Shown: piece by piece, positions 15,806 through 24,693 of the stretch
Position numbering within the stretch: position 1 is the first letter of the stretch
Layout of the letters: each line of letters opens with the position of its first letter
NCBI GenBank assembly: GCA_900290245.1
Contig: OKRB01000072.1
Span: 25,489 to 73,680 of the forward strand
DNA length: 48,192 nucleotides
Direction of reading: 5' to 3'
DNA from: Candidatus Sulfuritelmatomonas gaucii
GTDB lineage: Bacteria; Acidobacteriota; Terriglobia; Terriglobales; Acidobacteriaceae
The notes under the pieces: model-generated
The model's input: only the letters and a program-made list of their open reading frames with translations
Databases searched by the model: none
Told to the model about the DNA's origin: nothing
Program-made: the position numbers and the translations under genes

Positions 15806-17479
15806 TCACTCGGCGGCTGCGATGGCTTCGACGATGCGGTCGATGGCTTGTTGCGCGGCATCGTCGTCAGGGCGGTGTTCGTTAACTAGGATGGAAAACG
15901 CCAGCGTGCGGCCACTGTCGGCGCTCAGATAACCGGAAAGGGAGTTCACTTCATTCAGCGTGCCGGTTTTGGCCCACAGCCTGTCTTTGAGCCGCGAGTT
16001 TTTGAAGCGGTTGTCGAGCGTGCCGTCGACACCCGCAATGGGCAATGTCTGGCGCCAGGCTGATCCCCACGACTGCTGCGATGCATAAGACAAGAGGCGT
16101 GTAAATGCGCGCGGCGTAATCTCGTCCTCTGGGCTCATACCCGAGCCGTCGTACAGGAAGAAGTCATTGTCATCGACACCCGCGTCGACCATGAACTGGC
16201 GCACGACGCGCGTGCCCTCCTCTAAACTTCCATCTGTTCCAAACAGCTTGCCGAGCAGGCGCAGGATGAGTTCCGCGTGCAGGTTCTGGCTGGTTTTGTT
16301 GATGACCGTGATGTCGTCAGCAACCGGGACGGAGATATGCGCGGCCAAAACGTGCCGGCCTTGTGGCTGGGCGGCGATTGTGGAGATGCCGATGGGCGCG
16401 AGCTTGAGCGGCTGAGCCCGTTCGTCGGCGAAGTCGCCGGTACCGGAAGGAAACTCGTGGCGCGATTCGGCGCCTCCGGTCACCTTGATACCGCGCAGCA
16501 GAAGCGCCTGTTTGAACGCCGCAGCCGTGAACTGGGCTGGATCCTCGACGGCCATGTTGACATGAAGCCCGCCGGCGGGCGCCGTTCCCCAGGCACGGAC
16601 AAGCATGGATCCGGGGCGCCGCTCAAGGCCGGGATGAGCTGTTTGTCCCGGCTGCACGGTCGCCATGTGGTTGTCGATTGTGTAGTAGTCCACGTCCGGG
16701 GCCCAGATAACTTGAGTGACGCCGGGCGAAGCCGGATCCGCCGCAATGGTCAGTTCGTCCGCGTTGTCGTTGAAGGTAAGCGCCGAGACGGGCGCGCCGT
16801 AACTCCATTGCAGATCGTCCCATCCCCAACCTTGCCCATAGGGCTCATTCACAAAATAGGTGTCGTCACCCATGATGTCGCCATCCACGACGCGCACGCC
16901 TGATTGCTCAACCTGCTGTGCGATCAGATCAAGAACGGCCATTGCCTTCGCCGCCGCCGCGTTGGCTGCGGCTTGAAGAGAGGGTGGGGGCGAAGCCGGG
17001 GCTTCAGGTGAGGGTGGGAGTGTGGCAGGGGCTGGGGCCGGCTCGACATAGGGATAGTGCCGCGCGCTGAGGGTGGGATCGCCGACGCCGAGCAGTGTGA
17101 GGTCGCCGTGCAGCGTGCCTGAGCTGTCGACATCGCCGTCGGCCACGATCAGCGTGTTCCAGGTGAGCGTGTCGACGGGCAGCAGGGCGAAGGCTGCGGC
17201 GGTTGTGGTGAGCTTGGTATTTGAGGCCGGTGCAAACAGGCGGCCATCATTCAGGCCGTAGAGCGGCTTTCCGTCGAGCGTGGTCACGCTGATGCCGAAC
17301 TCCGCATGGCTGAGCGCAGGATCGGCAAGAATGGCCTGAATGCGGTCGGCGAGCGGGCCCGCGAGGGGAGCTGGATGCGCGGGACGGTGCTCGTTGTGGT
17401 GCGCCTGCGCGCTGAGAAATGCGGGGGGAAGCAAGAGACTCGCCAGGAGAAACGGCAGAACTCGCCTCAAATTCTTCAT
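15806..17479 (-). CDS. dacB: D-alanyl-D-alanine carboxypeptidase/endopeptidase (PBP4, S13)
   Basis: The 557-residue protein is a low-molecular-mass class C penicillin-binding protein that trims and cleaves peptidoglycan stem peptides in the periplasm. A signal peptide ([26 protein letters not shown]) is followed by the S-x-x-K motif in APASNTKL (Ser86, Lys89). The S-x-N motif is SQN in [11 protein letters not shown], and the K-T-G motif lies in [22 protein letters not shown] is the conserved family segment. A Pro/Ala-rich stretch near residues 140-170 interrupts the N-terminal region and is probably a linker or insertion. The start at 17479 is chosen because the longer frame reaches into folP. 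Divergent from folP by 57 bp. Confidence 0.93.
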   Translation of the reverse strand: MKNLRRVLPFLLASLLLPPAFLSAQAHHNEHRPAHPAPLAGPLADRIQAILADPALSHAEFGISVTTLDGKPLYGLNDGRLFAPASNTKLTTTAAAFALLPVDTLTWNTLIVADGDVDSSGTLHGDLTLLGVGDPTLSARHYPYVEPAPAPATLPPSPEAPASPPPSLQAAANAAAAKAMAVLDLIAQQVEQSGVRVVDGDIMGDDTYFVNEPYGQGWGWDDLQWSYGAPVSALTFNDNADELTIAADPASPGVTQVIWAPDVDYYTIDNHMATVQPGQTAHPGLERRPGSMLVRAWGTAPAGGLHVNMAVEDPAQFTAAAFKQALLLRGIKVTGGAESRHEFPSGTGDFADERAQPLKLAPIGISTIAAQPQGRHVLAAHISVPVADDITVINKTSQNLHAELILRLLGKLFGTDGSLEEGTRVVRQFMVDAGVDDNDFFLYDGSGMSPEDEITPRAFTRLLSYASQQSWGSAWRQTLPIAGVDGTLDNRFKNSRLKDRLWAKTGTLNEVNSLSGYLSADSGRTLAFSILVNEHRPDDDAAQQAIDRIVEAIAAAE

Positions 17480-17536
17480 GCCCGGAGTGTAGCAGGAGAT
17501 CATCGGGGTCCAGCGTACCATCGGGAGTGAGAAGTT

Positions 17537-18433
17537 ATGAGGAACATTGCGAAATGGCGCTTGCGCACGCGGACGCTTGAGCTGGGCCAGCGCACGCTTG
17601 TGATGGGCGTGGTGAATATTACGCTGGACTCGTTCAGTGATGGCGGTTTTTTTCTCGATTCGGACAAGGCGATTGCTCATGCGCTGGGTCTGCTCAAGGA
17701 AGGCGCGGACATTCTCGACCTGGGGGCTGAGAGCACGCGTCCGGGGTCACGCGCAGGCGGGGCAGGTGCATTGGTGAGCGCCGAGGAAGAGCAGGCGCGC
17801 CTGCTACCCGTGCTCGGGGGAATCTTGCGAGCGCAGCCCGAGGCGGTACTGTCTGTGGACACCTATAAAGCCGGGACTGCACGTGCAGCGCTTAGAGCCG
17901 GCGCGGAGATCATCAACGACGTGAGTGGACTCACCTGGAACCCGGAGATTGCGAGCGTGTGCGCGGAATTTGGCGCAGGCGTGGTGCTGGCGCACACGCG
18001 CGGGCGGCCTGAGGAATGGCGAACGCAGCCAAAACTCGAGCCCGATGAGTTGATGGGAATGGTGCGCGAGGGGCTGGCGGCGAGTGTAGCGGCAGCGCAA
18101 CGATCTGGAGTTGCGATGGATCGCATTGTGCTCGATCCCGGTTACGGATTCGGGAAGCGATTCGAAGAGAACTATGCGCTGCTCAAGCGGCAGGAAGAAT
18201 TGCTGGCCGTGGGACGGCCGTTGCTCGCAGGATTGAGCCGGAAATCGTTTCTCGGCCACACGCTGGCGCCGCTTTTTGGCGGTGAACACGCGCCGATCGC
18301 AGACCGCGAAAACGCGAGTCTGGCAGCACTGACCGCGGCAATTCTGCATGGCGCATCGATTGTGCGCGTGCATGCGGTGCGACCGGCAGTGGAGGCGGTG
18401 AGGATCGCGGATGCGATTCTAGCGGAGCGATGA
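17537..18433 (+). CDS. folP: dihydropteroate synthase
   Basis: The 298-residue TIM-barrel enzyme joins p-aminobenzoate to dihydropterin pyrophosphate in folate synthesis. Landmarks are [15 protein letters not shown] at the first loop, [13 protein letters not shown] at the second, [69 protein letters not shown] and the final [18 protein letters not shown]. One oddity: the first loop usually reads N-V-T-P-D-S-F, but here residue 30 is Leu (CTG) rather than Pro. The gene is divergent from dacB and ends 31 bp from the convergent URO-D-like gene. Confidence 0.95.
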   Translation: MRNIAKWRLRTRTLELGQRTLVMGVVNITLDSFSDGGFFLDSDKAIAHALGLLKEGADILDLGAESTRPGSRAGGAGALVSAEEEQARLLPVLGGILRAQPEAVLSVDTYKAGTARAALRAGAEIINDVSGLTWNPEIASVCAEFGAGVVLAHTRGRPEEWRTQPKLEPDELMGMVREGLAASVAAAQRSGVAMDRIVLDPGYGFGKRFEENYALLKRQEELLAVGRPLLAGLSRKSFLGHTLAPLFGGEHAPIADRENASLAALTAAILHGASIVRVHAVRPAVEAVRIADAILAER

Positions 18434-18440
18434 ATTTCGC

Positions 18441-18486
18441 GATCCCACCCTAACCGCGATGAAGCTACGGCAAGGATGGGGCAACC
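18441..18486. repeat. REP-like palindrome between convergent genes, copy F
   Basis: ATCCCACCCTAACCG (18442-18456) pairs imperfectly with CGGCAAGGATGGGG (18468-18481). Its sequence and layout match copy G (21001-21042). It fills the gap between the stops of folP and the URO-D-like gene and even contains the latter's stop codon. Confidence 0.6.
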
Positions 18487-19505
18487 AGTATATCGGCGTA
18501 GTGGGTTTGCGCGAATTTTGCGAGGGTGTGCACGTTTTTGTGCGGTGTGTCGCGAACGATCTCGCACCCGGCAGCAACAATCCAGTGTGGTCCAGCCTGT
18601 GACTGCAGTTTCTTGAGAGATAGGTTGATTGTGCGCGGCGTGCCATCACGGAACTCAGCGAGCGGATTGAGATTGCCCGCCAAGACCTGGCGCGGGCCCA
18701 TTGCCGAGCGCGCTTCGTTCATGGGCACCGGGAAATCGATATCGACCATTTCGCAACCCAGCGCGCCCATGCCGTCGAGGATGCGGCGCGTGTTGCCGCA
18801 AATGTGGAGACGCACCATTCCACCGGCGGCATGGATGGCGTCAACAAGCTTCTTCTCCCAGGGCCAGACAAATTCCTTGTAGATCCGCGGTCCAACGAGA
18901 GATGCAGCCGCGTCGCCAATGCCGATCATGTTGGCTCCGGCTTCGATCTGCGCTGCAGCGAACCGGATCGCCGTTTCGACGGTAAAAGCAAATAGATCGT
19001 GCACGAAGGCGGGATCGTCGGAGAAATCCATCATAAGACGATTGATGCCGCGCAAGTCCGCAGCTTCAGCGCACGGGCCCTCGACCCAGCCCTCGATGAG
19101 GAGATTGCCGGCGACGCGCTGGCGAAGCGCCTCGATGCCACGGATGCGATCTTCCATGCGGCCGCCGGAGAGAGGGTGCGGGCCCTTGGCCTGAACAAGC
19201 GCGGACTTGTCGGCGAAGAGTGCCTCATTCTCGATGACCGCAGGCGGCTGATCGTCGTACCAGCGGATTGCAGCGCCTGCGTCGGCCGCTTCGCGGGTAG
19301 GGTCGGAAATGGCAGAGACGTAGTCGAAGCCGAAAAGCTCGGCAGTCTTTAGCTGCGCTTCGGCTAGGATCTGGTAGTCTCTGGCGTACTGGCCATAGCG
19401 AACTCCGAGCACATCCGCGGCGAACATCATGGTGATGGGCATAACGGGGATGCGATCCGGGGCCCTCCCGGCGAGAATTGCGATAATGCGTTCACGACCT
19501 GTCAT
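18465..19505 (-). CDS. uroporphyrinogen-decarboxylase-family protein (URO-D/MtaA-like)
   Basis: The 346-residue protein has the URO-D TIM-barrel fold seen in haem-pathway decarboxylases and in cobamide-dependent methyltransferases (MtaA/CmuA). It begins MTGRERIIAILAGRAPDRIP, the usual opening of the MtaA-like branch. Further family segments are FGFDYVSAISDPTREA, WVEGPCAEAADLRG, ANMIGIGDAAASLVGPRIYKEFVWPWEK, VRLHICGNTRRIL and QVLAGNLNPLAEF. HICGN resembles the zinc-site H-x-C of the methyltransferase branch, so methyl transfer is more likely than true HemE activity. The last residues (VAPSLP and stop) are read from a REP-like repeat. Divergent from larA by 174 bp. Confidence 0.85.
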   Translation of the reverse strand: MTGRERIIAILAGRAPDRIPVMPITMMFAADVLGVRYGQYARDYQILAEAQLKTAELFGFDYVSAISDPTREAADAGAAIRWYDDQPPAVIENEALFADKSALVQAKGPHPLSGGRMEDRIRGIEALRQRVAGNLLIEGWVEGPCAEAADLRGINRLMMDFSDDPAFVHDLFAFTVETAIRFAAAQIEAGANMIGIGDAAASLVGPRIYKEFVWPWEKKLVDAIHAAGGMVRLHICGNTRRILDGMGALGCEMVDIDFPVPMNEARSAMGPRQVLAGNLNPLAEFRDGTPRTINLSLKKLQSQAGPHWIVAAGCEIVRDTPHKNVHTLAKFAQTHYADILVAPSLP

Positions 19506-19679
19506 CGCGCGCTCATCCCTGAAATCAGAGCGGGTTTCCGTTTGAGAGTGAAGGCTGGCCGTAGTATGGCACAAACAGGAAGCGGTGGCACAGGTGGTTG
19601 CTTCGCAATGCGAAAACGAGGCGGCATTAGAATGGAATGCAGTGGCATTGCGAAAGCAGCGAGCCGTTCCCCGTCATCC

Positions 19680-20960
19680 ATGAAAACGCGATTCGCTTTC
19701 GGCAAAGACGGCATTGAGGTCTCGATTCCCGACTCTTTCGATTGCCGGGTTGTGCGCGGTCGCGCGGCACGAGCGCTGGGGAATGTTGCCGGGGCGCTGG
19801 ATGCAGCGCTCGACGGGCCGATCGGATGCGAGCCGCTGACGAAGCTCGCAACGGGAAAGCGAACGGTGGCGATCTCCGTGTGCGACATTACCCGGCCGGC
19901 GCCAAACCGCGTAACGCTGCCGCCCCTGCTCAGGCGGCTGCATGAGGCGGGCATAGCGAAAGACGGCATCATCATTCTGATCGCGACGGGTTTGCACCGC
20001 TCGGCCACGAAGGACGAGCTTGATGTGATCCTGGGGCCGGAGATTGCGGCCAACTACCACGTCGCCAGCCACGATGCGCGCGATTTTGCAGCGCACAGGC
20101 CGCTGGGGGCGACACGGCGAGGGACGCCGGTTTACATTGACGAGCGCTTTATGGCGGCGGACCTGCACATCACGCTCGGATTTGTCGAGCCGCATCTGAT
20201 GCTTGGTTTCAGTGGCGGCCGCAAGCTGGTGGTGCCGGGGCTGGCAGCGCAGGAGAGCATCAAGGTGCTTCACTCACCGCGCTTCAATCGCGAGCCGCTG
20301 GTGACCGAGGGATCGATCGACGGTAATCCGCTGCACGCGGAGTTCCTGGAGATTGCCGCGATGGCGCGGCACGACTTCATCCTCGATGTGACGCTGACGC
20401 GGGAGCGCGAAATTTCGGGCGTGTTTGCCGGCAACCCGGTGAAAGCGCACGCTGCAGGCGTGGAGTTTTTCGAGCGGACGTCGCTCGAATCGCTCGATGG
20501 GCAGGCGGATGCGGCGATCACCAGTTCGGCCGGATATCCGCTCGACCTGACGTTCTATCAGTGCCTGAAGGGATTAACGGCGACGAAGCACATCGTGAAG
20601 CCGGGCGGCCCGATGCTGCTATTGAGCGAGTGTGCCGAGGGGATCGGCAGTCCCGAATATACGCGGCAACTCAACGAGTACGCGGGCCATGCGGAGTTCC
20701 TGGAGAAAATCCGCGATGCAAAGGTCGAAATCGATCAATGGCAACTGGAGAAACTGGCGCTCGTGGGGCTCGAGCACGAACTGTTCTTCTACACGCCGGG
20801 CGCGCCGATGGAGGCGCTGGGCGGCCTGCGCGTGAACGCGTTCGGCGGCGTGGATGAGGCCGTAAACGCGCTGCTGCGCAGATTGCCACGCGGAGCGCGT
20901 ATCGCGCTGGTTCCGGAAGGGCCGTACACGTTTGCACGGGCGACGCCAGTGTACGCGTGA
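19680..20960 (+). CDS. larA: LarA-family nickel-pincer racemase (DUF2088)
   Basis: The 426-residue protein belongs to the LarA family, which isomerises 2-hydroxy acids such as lactate using a nickel-pincer nucleotide. Visible landmarks are SVCDITRPAPNRV (substrate/cofactor loop), ILIATGLHRSATKDE and NYHVASHDARD (candidate metal and catalytic histidines), and FVEPHLMLGFSGGRKLVVPG with the lysine that would bind the cofactor covalently. The family C-terminal half follows (FILDVTLTREREISGVFAG). The cofactor genes larB, larC and larE are absent from the window. The start is uncertain: 19680 gives the usual MKTRFAFG opening; 19632 and 19542 are upstream options. Substrate may differ from lactate. 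Confidence 0.85.
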   Translation: MKTRFAFGKDGIEVSIPDSFDCRVVRGRAARALGNVAGALDAALDGPIGCEPLTKLATGKRTVAISVCDITRPAPNRVTLPPLLRRLHEAGIAKDGIIILIATGLHRSATKDELDVILGPEIAANYHVASHDARDFAAHRPLGATRRGTPVYIDERFMAADLHITLGFVEPHLMLGFSGGRKLVVPGLAAQESIKVLHSPRFNREPLVTEGSIDGNPLHAEFLEIAAMARHDFILDVTLTREREISGVFAGNPVKAHAAGVEFFERTSLESLDGQADAAITSSAGYPLDLTFYQCLKGLTATKHIVKPGGPMLLLSECAEGIGSPEYTRQLNEYAGHAEFLEKIRDAKVEIDQWQLEKLALVGLEHELFFYTPGAPMEALGGLRVNAFGGVDEAVNALLRRLPRGARIALVPEGPYTFARATPVYA

Positions 20961-21000
20961 GTACAGCTATTAGCACTTGGCTTTTAGGTTGGTTTATAGG

Positions 21001-21042
21001 ATCCCACCCTAATCGGGATAAAGCTGCGATTAGGATGGGGCA
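21001..21042. repeat. REP-like palindrome between convergent genes, copy G
   Basis: ATCCCACCCTAATCG (21001-21015) pairs with CGATTAGGATGGGG (21027-21040) with little mismatch, loop GGATAAAGCTG. It closely matches copy F and also lies between two converging genes (larA and GH29), where it could end transcripts from both sides. Confidence 0.6.
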
Positions 21043-21067
21043 ATTGGATCAACTTTCGCCGCTTGCG

Positions 21068-22510
21068 CTACTCGCTGATGCCGACCTTGTTGCGCGGCCA
21101 GAGGGGGCGCATCTCGGCGTGGTTGACGATGGGCTCGCCGTCGCACTCCACTTCAATAACGCTTGCAGGCTCATCGGGTGCGACCATCGGCAAGCCGGTC
21201 AAGCGGAAAGTGAACTCGTCCTGCGTGAACTCCACCTTTTGGCCGGTTTTGAGCAAGCGCGCTGAGAGGACCTTGGGCTTGAGGCCGCCAATGGCAACGA
21301 CCACCTCCGGCTTGTAGAAGTCGAGCCATTCGGCTGCCGGCGTATGCCCGGGCCAGCAGCGCACATGAACGTAGAGCGTGTTGCCGCGACGCGTGTAATT
21401 GCAACTGGCATCGGCGACCAGCGATCCGCGCTCAGTGCCATAAATGGTTTTGCCGTTGCCGTCGAGCCACTTGCCCACCGCTTCCAGAACCTCCTGAGAT
21501 GCCGGCGGCACTGAGCCGTCTGGCTCCGGACCGATGTTCAGCAGATAATTCCCGCCACCGCGCGCGCATGTGATGAGGTTGTCGACAATCGTCCACGGCG
21601 ACTTCCAGTTCTTGTCGCCGCGATTGAAGCCCCAACTATCGTTCAGCGTCATGCAGGTTTCCCACGCGCGGCCTTCCTCCGCAGCCTGAATGTGCTGCTC
21701 CGGAGTGGAGAAATCGCCGGGCAGCAGGTTGCGATTGTTCACGATGATATCGGGCTGGAGCGAGAAGACCATCTCGTTCATGCGCTCGGATTCCCACTGT
21801 TCAGCGTTCAGCGGCCATGCCACGTCGTACCAGAGGATGTCGATCTTGCCGTAGTTGGTCATCAGTTCGCGGATAAGGCCGTGCGTGTAGTCGACGAACC
21901 GGCGGCGCGCAGCCTCGTCCGTCTTGCAGATGGCGCCGTCCGGGTGGTGCCAATCCATGAGGGAGTAGTAGAAGCCGACGCGCAGGCCTTCGGCGCGGGC
22001 AGCCTCAACATATTCGCGGACCAGGTCGCGTCCGGGGCCCTGTTTTGCGGCGTTGTAGTCGGTGAGCTTGGTGTCGAAGTTGCAGAACCCCTCGTGGTGC
22101 TTGGTGGTCATCACCATGTACTTCTGTCCCGCGCGCTTGGCCGCGCGCGCCCAGTCACGCGCGGCGTTTGGCTTGGGATGGAAGTGCTTGGCGAGCAATT
22201 CGTATTGGAGCAGGGGAACACCCTCCTGCTCCTTGGCCCACTCGTGCTGGCCGATGACGCTGTACAGGCCCCAGTGAATGAACATGCCAAACTTGGCCTC
22301 GTGCCACCATGCCATGCGCGCCTCGCGCGTGGCAGTCTGCTTCAGATCGGCAGGCGTCGGCTCGGGTTGTGCGGCGGTCTGGCCGCCGGAAGCCTGGGGA
22401 AGTGCCAATCCTTCTGCATGGGGGGCGGCGCTTGCAGCAGTCAACGCCAGGGCGCCCGCCGCACCAAACTGCTTCAAGAATGACCGTCTCGTGCTCTCGC
22501 TCCAATCCAT
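21068..22510 (-). CDS. exported alpha-L-fucosidase (GH29)
   Basis: The 480-residue protein matches GH29, retaining enzymes that remove alpha-linked L-fucose from glycans. A twin-arginine signal (STRRSFLKQFGAAGALALTAA) starts it. Catalytic-domain landmarks are AKFGMFIHWGLYSV, YMVMTTKHHEGFCNFDT, VGFYYSLMDWHHPDG and the candidate nucleophile Asp229 in IDILWYDVAW. The loop VDNLITCARGGGNYLLNIGP is typical of the family's C-terminal part of the barrel, followed by a small beta domain. GAGGAG precedes the ATG by 7 bases. It is divergent from a LacI-type regulator, the probable controller, and an operator-like palindrome lies 52 bp upstream of the start. Confidence 0.93.
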   Translation of the reverse strand: MDWSESTRRSFLKQFGAAGALALTAASAAPHAEGLALPQASGGQTAAQPEPTPADLKQTATREARMAWWHEAKFGMFIHWGLYSVIGQHEWAKEQEGVPLLQYELLAKHFHPKPNAARDWARAAKRAGQKYMVMTTKHHEGFCNFDTKLTDYNAAKQGPGRDLVREYVEAARAEGLRVGFYYSLMDWHHPDGAICKTDEAARRRFVDYTHGLIRELMTNYGKIDILWYDVAWPLNAEQWESERMNEMVFSLQPDIIVNNRNLLPGDFSTPEQHIQAAEEGRAWETCMTLNDSWGFNRGDKNWKSPWTIVDNLITCARGGGNYLLNIGPEPDGSVPPASQEVLEAVGKWLDGNGKTIYGTERGSLVADASCNYTRRGNTLYVHVRCWPGHTPAAEWLDFYKPEVVVAIGGLKPKVLSARLLKTGQKVEFTQDEFTFRLTGLPMVAPDEPASVIEVECDGEPIVNHAEMRPLWPRNKVGISE

Positions 22511-22561
22511 GTCCGACTCCTCATCTATGTTGGTGTTGTGTCCGACTTTAATCTTGGTTAC

Positions 22562-22575
22562 CGTTAGCGTTTACG
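22562..22575. promoter_or_regulatory. candidate LacI-family operator
   Basis: CGTTAGCGTTTACG is a 14-bp imperfect palindrome (10 of 14 positions symmetric) with the central CG that LacI-family operators share. It sits between the divergent GH29 and lacI-type genes, 52 bp from the GH29 start. Only one site was seen; the link to the neighbouring regulator is inference. Confidence 0.4.
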
Positions 22576-22716
22576 AAACACTGATAAAATTGCCGCCGAG
22601 CCACTATAACAGACGTGGCGAGTGGGTGCATGACTTCCAAACGGGAAGGGAGAGAAAGCTGCCGCTCCTGACGCGAACCATTCGCAGCGAGGGGTCGCTT
22701 TCACTACACTGTCGCT

Positions 22717-23733
22717 ATGGTCGTACGCCTGAAAGATATAGCCGCCGAACTTGGCGTCTCGGTTGTCACGGTTTCGCGCGCGCTGCGCGACCGGCCGGAT
22801 ATTGCCGAAGAGACGAAAGCAAAGATTCTCGACCGCGTAAAGCGGCTGAATTATCGTCCGAACCTGACGGCGCGCAGCCTGGTTACGGGGCGAAGTTCGC
22901 TGATTGGGCTTGTTGTCCCGGACCTGATTCATCCGTTTTTCGCGGAGATTGCAAAAGGGCTTTCGGCGAAGCTGCGAGAGAAAGATTATTTCCTGATCGT
23001 CTCGTCTTCAGAGAGCGATCCGCAGCTTGAGCAGGACGAGATTGAGCACATGCTGGCTCATCATCTCGATTGCTTTGTCGTGGCCTCGTGCCAAAAGGAA
23101 CCCGACAGCCTGCGGAAATTCGGTGACGCAGGAGTACCACTGGTCCTGATTGACAGAAGCTTTCCCCGGTTCCCATGTCATTTTGTGGGTGTGGATGACT
23201 ATGAAGTGGGCGAGCTGGCGACCGAGCATCTGATTGCTCAGGGCTGTAAGCGTATCGCTCATATTCGCGGACCCGTTACCAACGTGGGCAATCGCCGGGC
23301 TGAAGGATATCGCGCTGCGCTCGAAAAACACGGCATGGGGGCGCCCGAAAACTATGTGGTTGCGTGCGGCGAGGCTTCGGACTCCGACGGCGAGACCCGG
23401 GGAAGACGGGCCATGGAAGAGATTCTTGCATTGAAGCCGCGTCCGGACGGGATCTTCTGCTTCAACGACACGGTTGCCGTGGGCGCGATGGATCAGGCGT
23501 TTGAAGCTGGGCTAAAGATTCCGAAACATATCGCGATCGTAGGCTGCGGGAACTTTCACTACAGCAGCAAGCTGCAGGTGCCGTTGACCAGCGTTGACCA
23601 GAGATCGCGGGAAATCGGCGAGCGGACTGCGAAAATGATCATGACACTGCTCGAAAAGCCGCCGTCGGCGCGGCCCCGGACGGTCATTCTGAAGCCTGAG
23701 CTGATTGCGCGAGAGTCGTCGAGGATAAAATAG
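22717..23733 (+). CDS. LacI-family transcriptional regulator
   Basis: The 338-residue protein has the LacI DNA-binding domain (residues 3-55): RLKDIAAELGVSVVTVSRAL is the helix-turn-helix and NYRPNLTARSLVTGRS the hinge region. The rest is a periplasmic-binding-protein-like effector domain (IGLVVPDLIHPFFAEIAKG, VLIDRSFP, HIRGP, DGIFCFNDTVAVGAMDQAF, LTSVDQRSREIGERTAKM). It should bind a sugar or related effector and control glycosidase genes, most likely the divergent GH29 gene. No strong ribosome binding site precedes the ATG. It converges with the TIGR03435 gene. Confidence 0.92.
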   Translation: MVVRLKDIAAELGVSVVTVSRALRDRPDIAEETKAKILDRVKRLNYRPNLTARSLVTGRSSLIGLVVPDLIHPFFAEIAKGLSAKLREKDYFLIVSSSESDPQLEQDEIEHMLAHHLDCFVVASCQKEPDSLRKFGDAGVPLVLIDRSFPRFPCHFVGVDDYEVGELATEHLIAQGCKRIAHIRGPVTNVGNRRAEGYRAALEKHGMGAPENYVVACGEASDSDGETRGRRAMEEILALKPRPDGIFCFNDTVAVGAMDQAFEAGLKIPKHIAIVGCGNFHYSSKLQVPLTSVDQRSREIGERTAKMIMTLLEKPPSARPRTVILKPELIARESSRIK

Positions 23734-23780
23734 TATCCCGCCCTGGCGACAAATACAAAAACGTCGCGAACGTCTGCACC

Positions 23781-23808
23781 ACGGACGAAGACCTGTCCTT
23801 GGGGACCC
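23781..23808. repeat. intergenic palindromic repeat fragment, copy D
   Basis: GGACGAAGACCTGTCC (23783-23798) followed by TTGGGGACCC is the reverse complement of the core of copy B (3218-3233 exact). It lies between the converging lacI-type and TIGR03435 genes. Confidence 0.55.
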
Positions 23809-23845
23809 TGTGGTCGGACATCCCCGCCAGTTAACTTTGTCGATC

Positions 23846-24673
23846 CTAGTTTTCTGACGGCCGCTCGATGCGGTCGATCACAATCACGTCCACCGGACCT
23901 TTCGCAGGCACGAGCTTCAACCCGAGCTGTTCCTCGAGGGCGGTGAAAATCGAGGGGCGCGGGTCGGAAGCATCAGCGCCCTCGGGCGCAAACTCCAGCG
24001 TGAAGTCGTAGCCCCCCTCGAGGCCGGTCTTGTTCACGACGACCCTACCCACAGTGAAGGACAAATTCGTGGCAAAGTTCTCCATGGGAACGGCATGCGC
24101 CGAGATGTTCCCGCTTCCGTAGCTCGCGTTGCCGCCGCCCGCGTCGTTCGTGATCTTTTTCACCTTCGATCCGCTCTTTGCGACCGTTAGCACATAAATC
24201 GGCAGATCCTTGGACGCATGATGGGTTTTCAGTCCGAAGCGGTCTGCCAAAAGTTCCTGCAACATCCGCCGCGATTCCTTCCAATGTTCCATCGGCGGAA
24301 GCTTCCCTAAGGCCGCTGCCGTTTCCGGATCCATCTTGGCTTGAATCTGCATGGGCTCGGAGCTTGCCCACCCCGGCAGCCCTACGATCTGGTCGTCCAT
24401 CAGAACGCCATAGGCCGTTCGAATCAGCATCACCATGGGCATGCCGCTCATGGAGAAGCTGTCGGGCGTGAATTTCATAAACGCGTTGTTCGGGCTGTCG
24501 GGCTTGACGGTGACGGCCTCGTACGCAAAAGACTTGGGGCTTGTGTTCTGCGGAGCGGACGCGGCGGTCTGGCAGAACACGGGCGCTGGTAAAGTGGCGA
24601 AAGCAGTGGCAAGCAAGGGCAAGCCGAGGAGTCTGACGGGGTGTGAAGCGACGGTGGTCATCGTGCAGACCAT
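23846..24673 (-). CDS. TIGR03435-family secreted protein
   Basis: The 275-residue protein shows the full TIGR03435 layout. A signal peptide (LLGLPLLATAFATLPAPVFCQT) is followed by FAYEAVTVKPDSPNN, MLIRTAYGV, DQIVGLPGWASSEPMQIQAK, RRMLQELLADRFGLKTHHASKDLPIYVLTVAK, and the C-terminal VVNKTGLEGGYDFTLEFAPEG plus IFTALEEQLGLKLVPAKGPV. The family is found almost only in soil Acidobacteria, often in tens to hundreds of copies, and its function is unknown. Two ATGs (24673 and 24661) are possible. It starts 20 bp after the anti-sigma factor stop, so it is probably the last gene of the sigma-factor operon. Confidence 0.92.
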   Translation of the reverse strand: MVCTMTTVASHPVRLLGLPLLATAFATLPAPVFCQTAASAPQNTSPKSFAYEAVTVKPDSPNNAFMKFTPDSFSMSGMPMVMLIRTAYGVLMDDQIVGLPGWASSEPMQIQAKMDPETAAALGKLPPMEHWKESRRMLQELLADRFGLKTHHASKDLPIYVLTVAKSGSKVKKITNDAGGGNASYGSGNISAHAVPMENFATNLSFTVGRVVVNKTGLEGGYDFTLEFAPEGADASDPRPSIFTALEEQLGLKLVPAKGPVDVIVIDRIERPSEN

Positions 24674-24693
24674 GCCTTCTGCGGGAGGTAGTC

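Noticed and set aside
21692..22483. 263-codon frame antisense to the GH29 gene
   Set aside because: Shadow frame with no domain; the opposite strand has all GH29 motifs.
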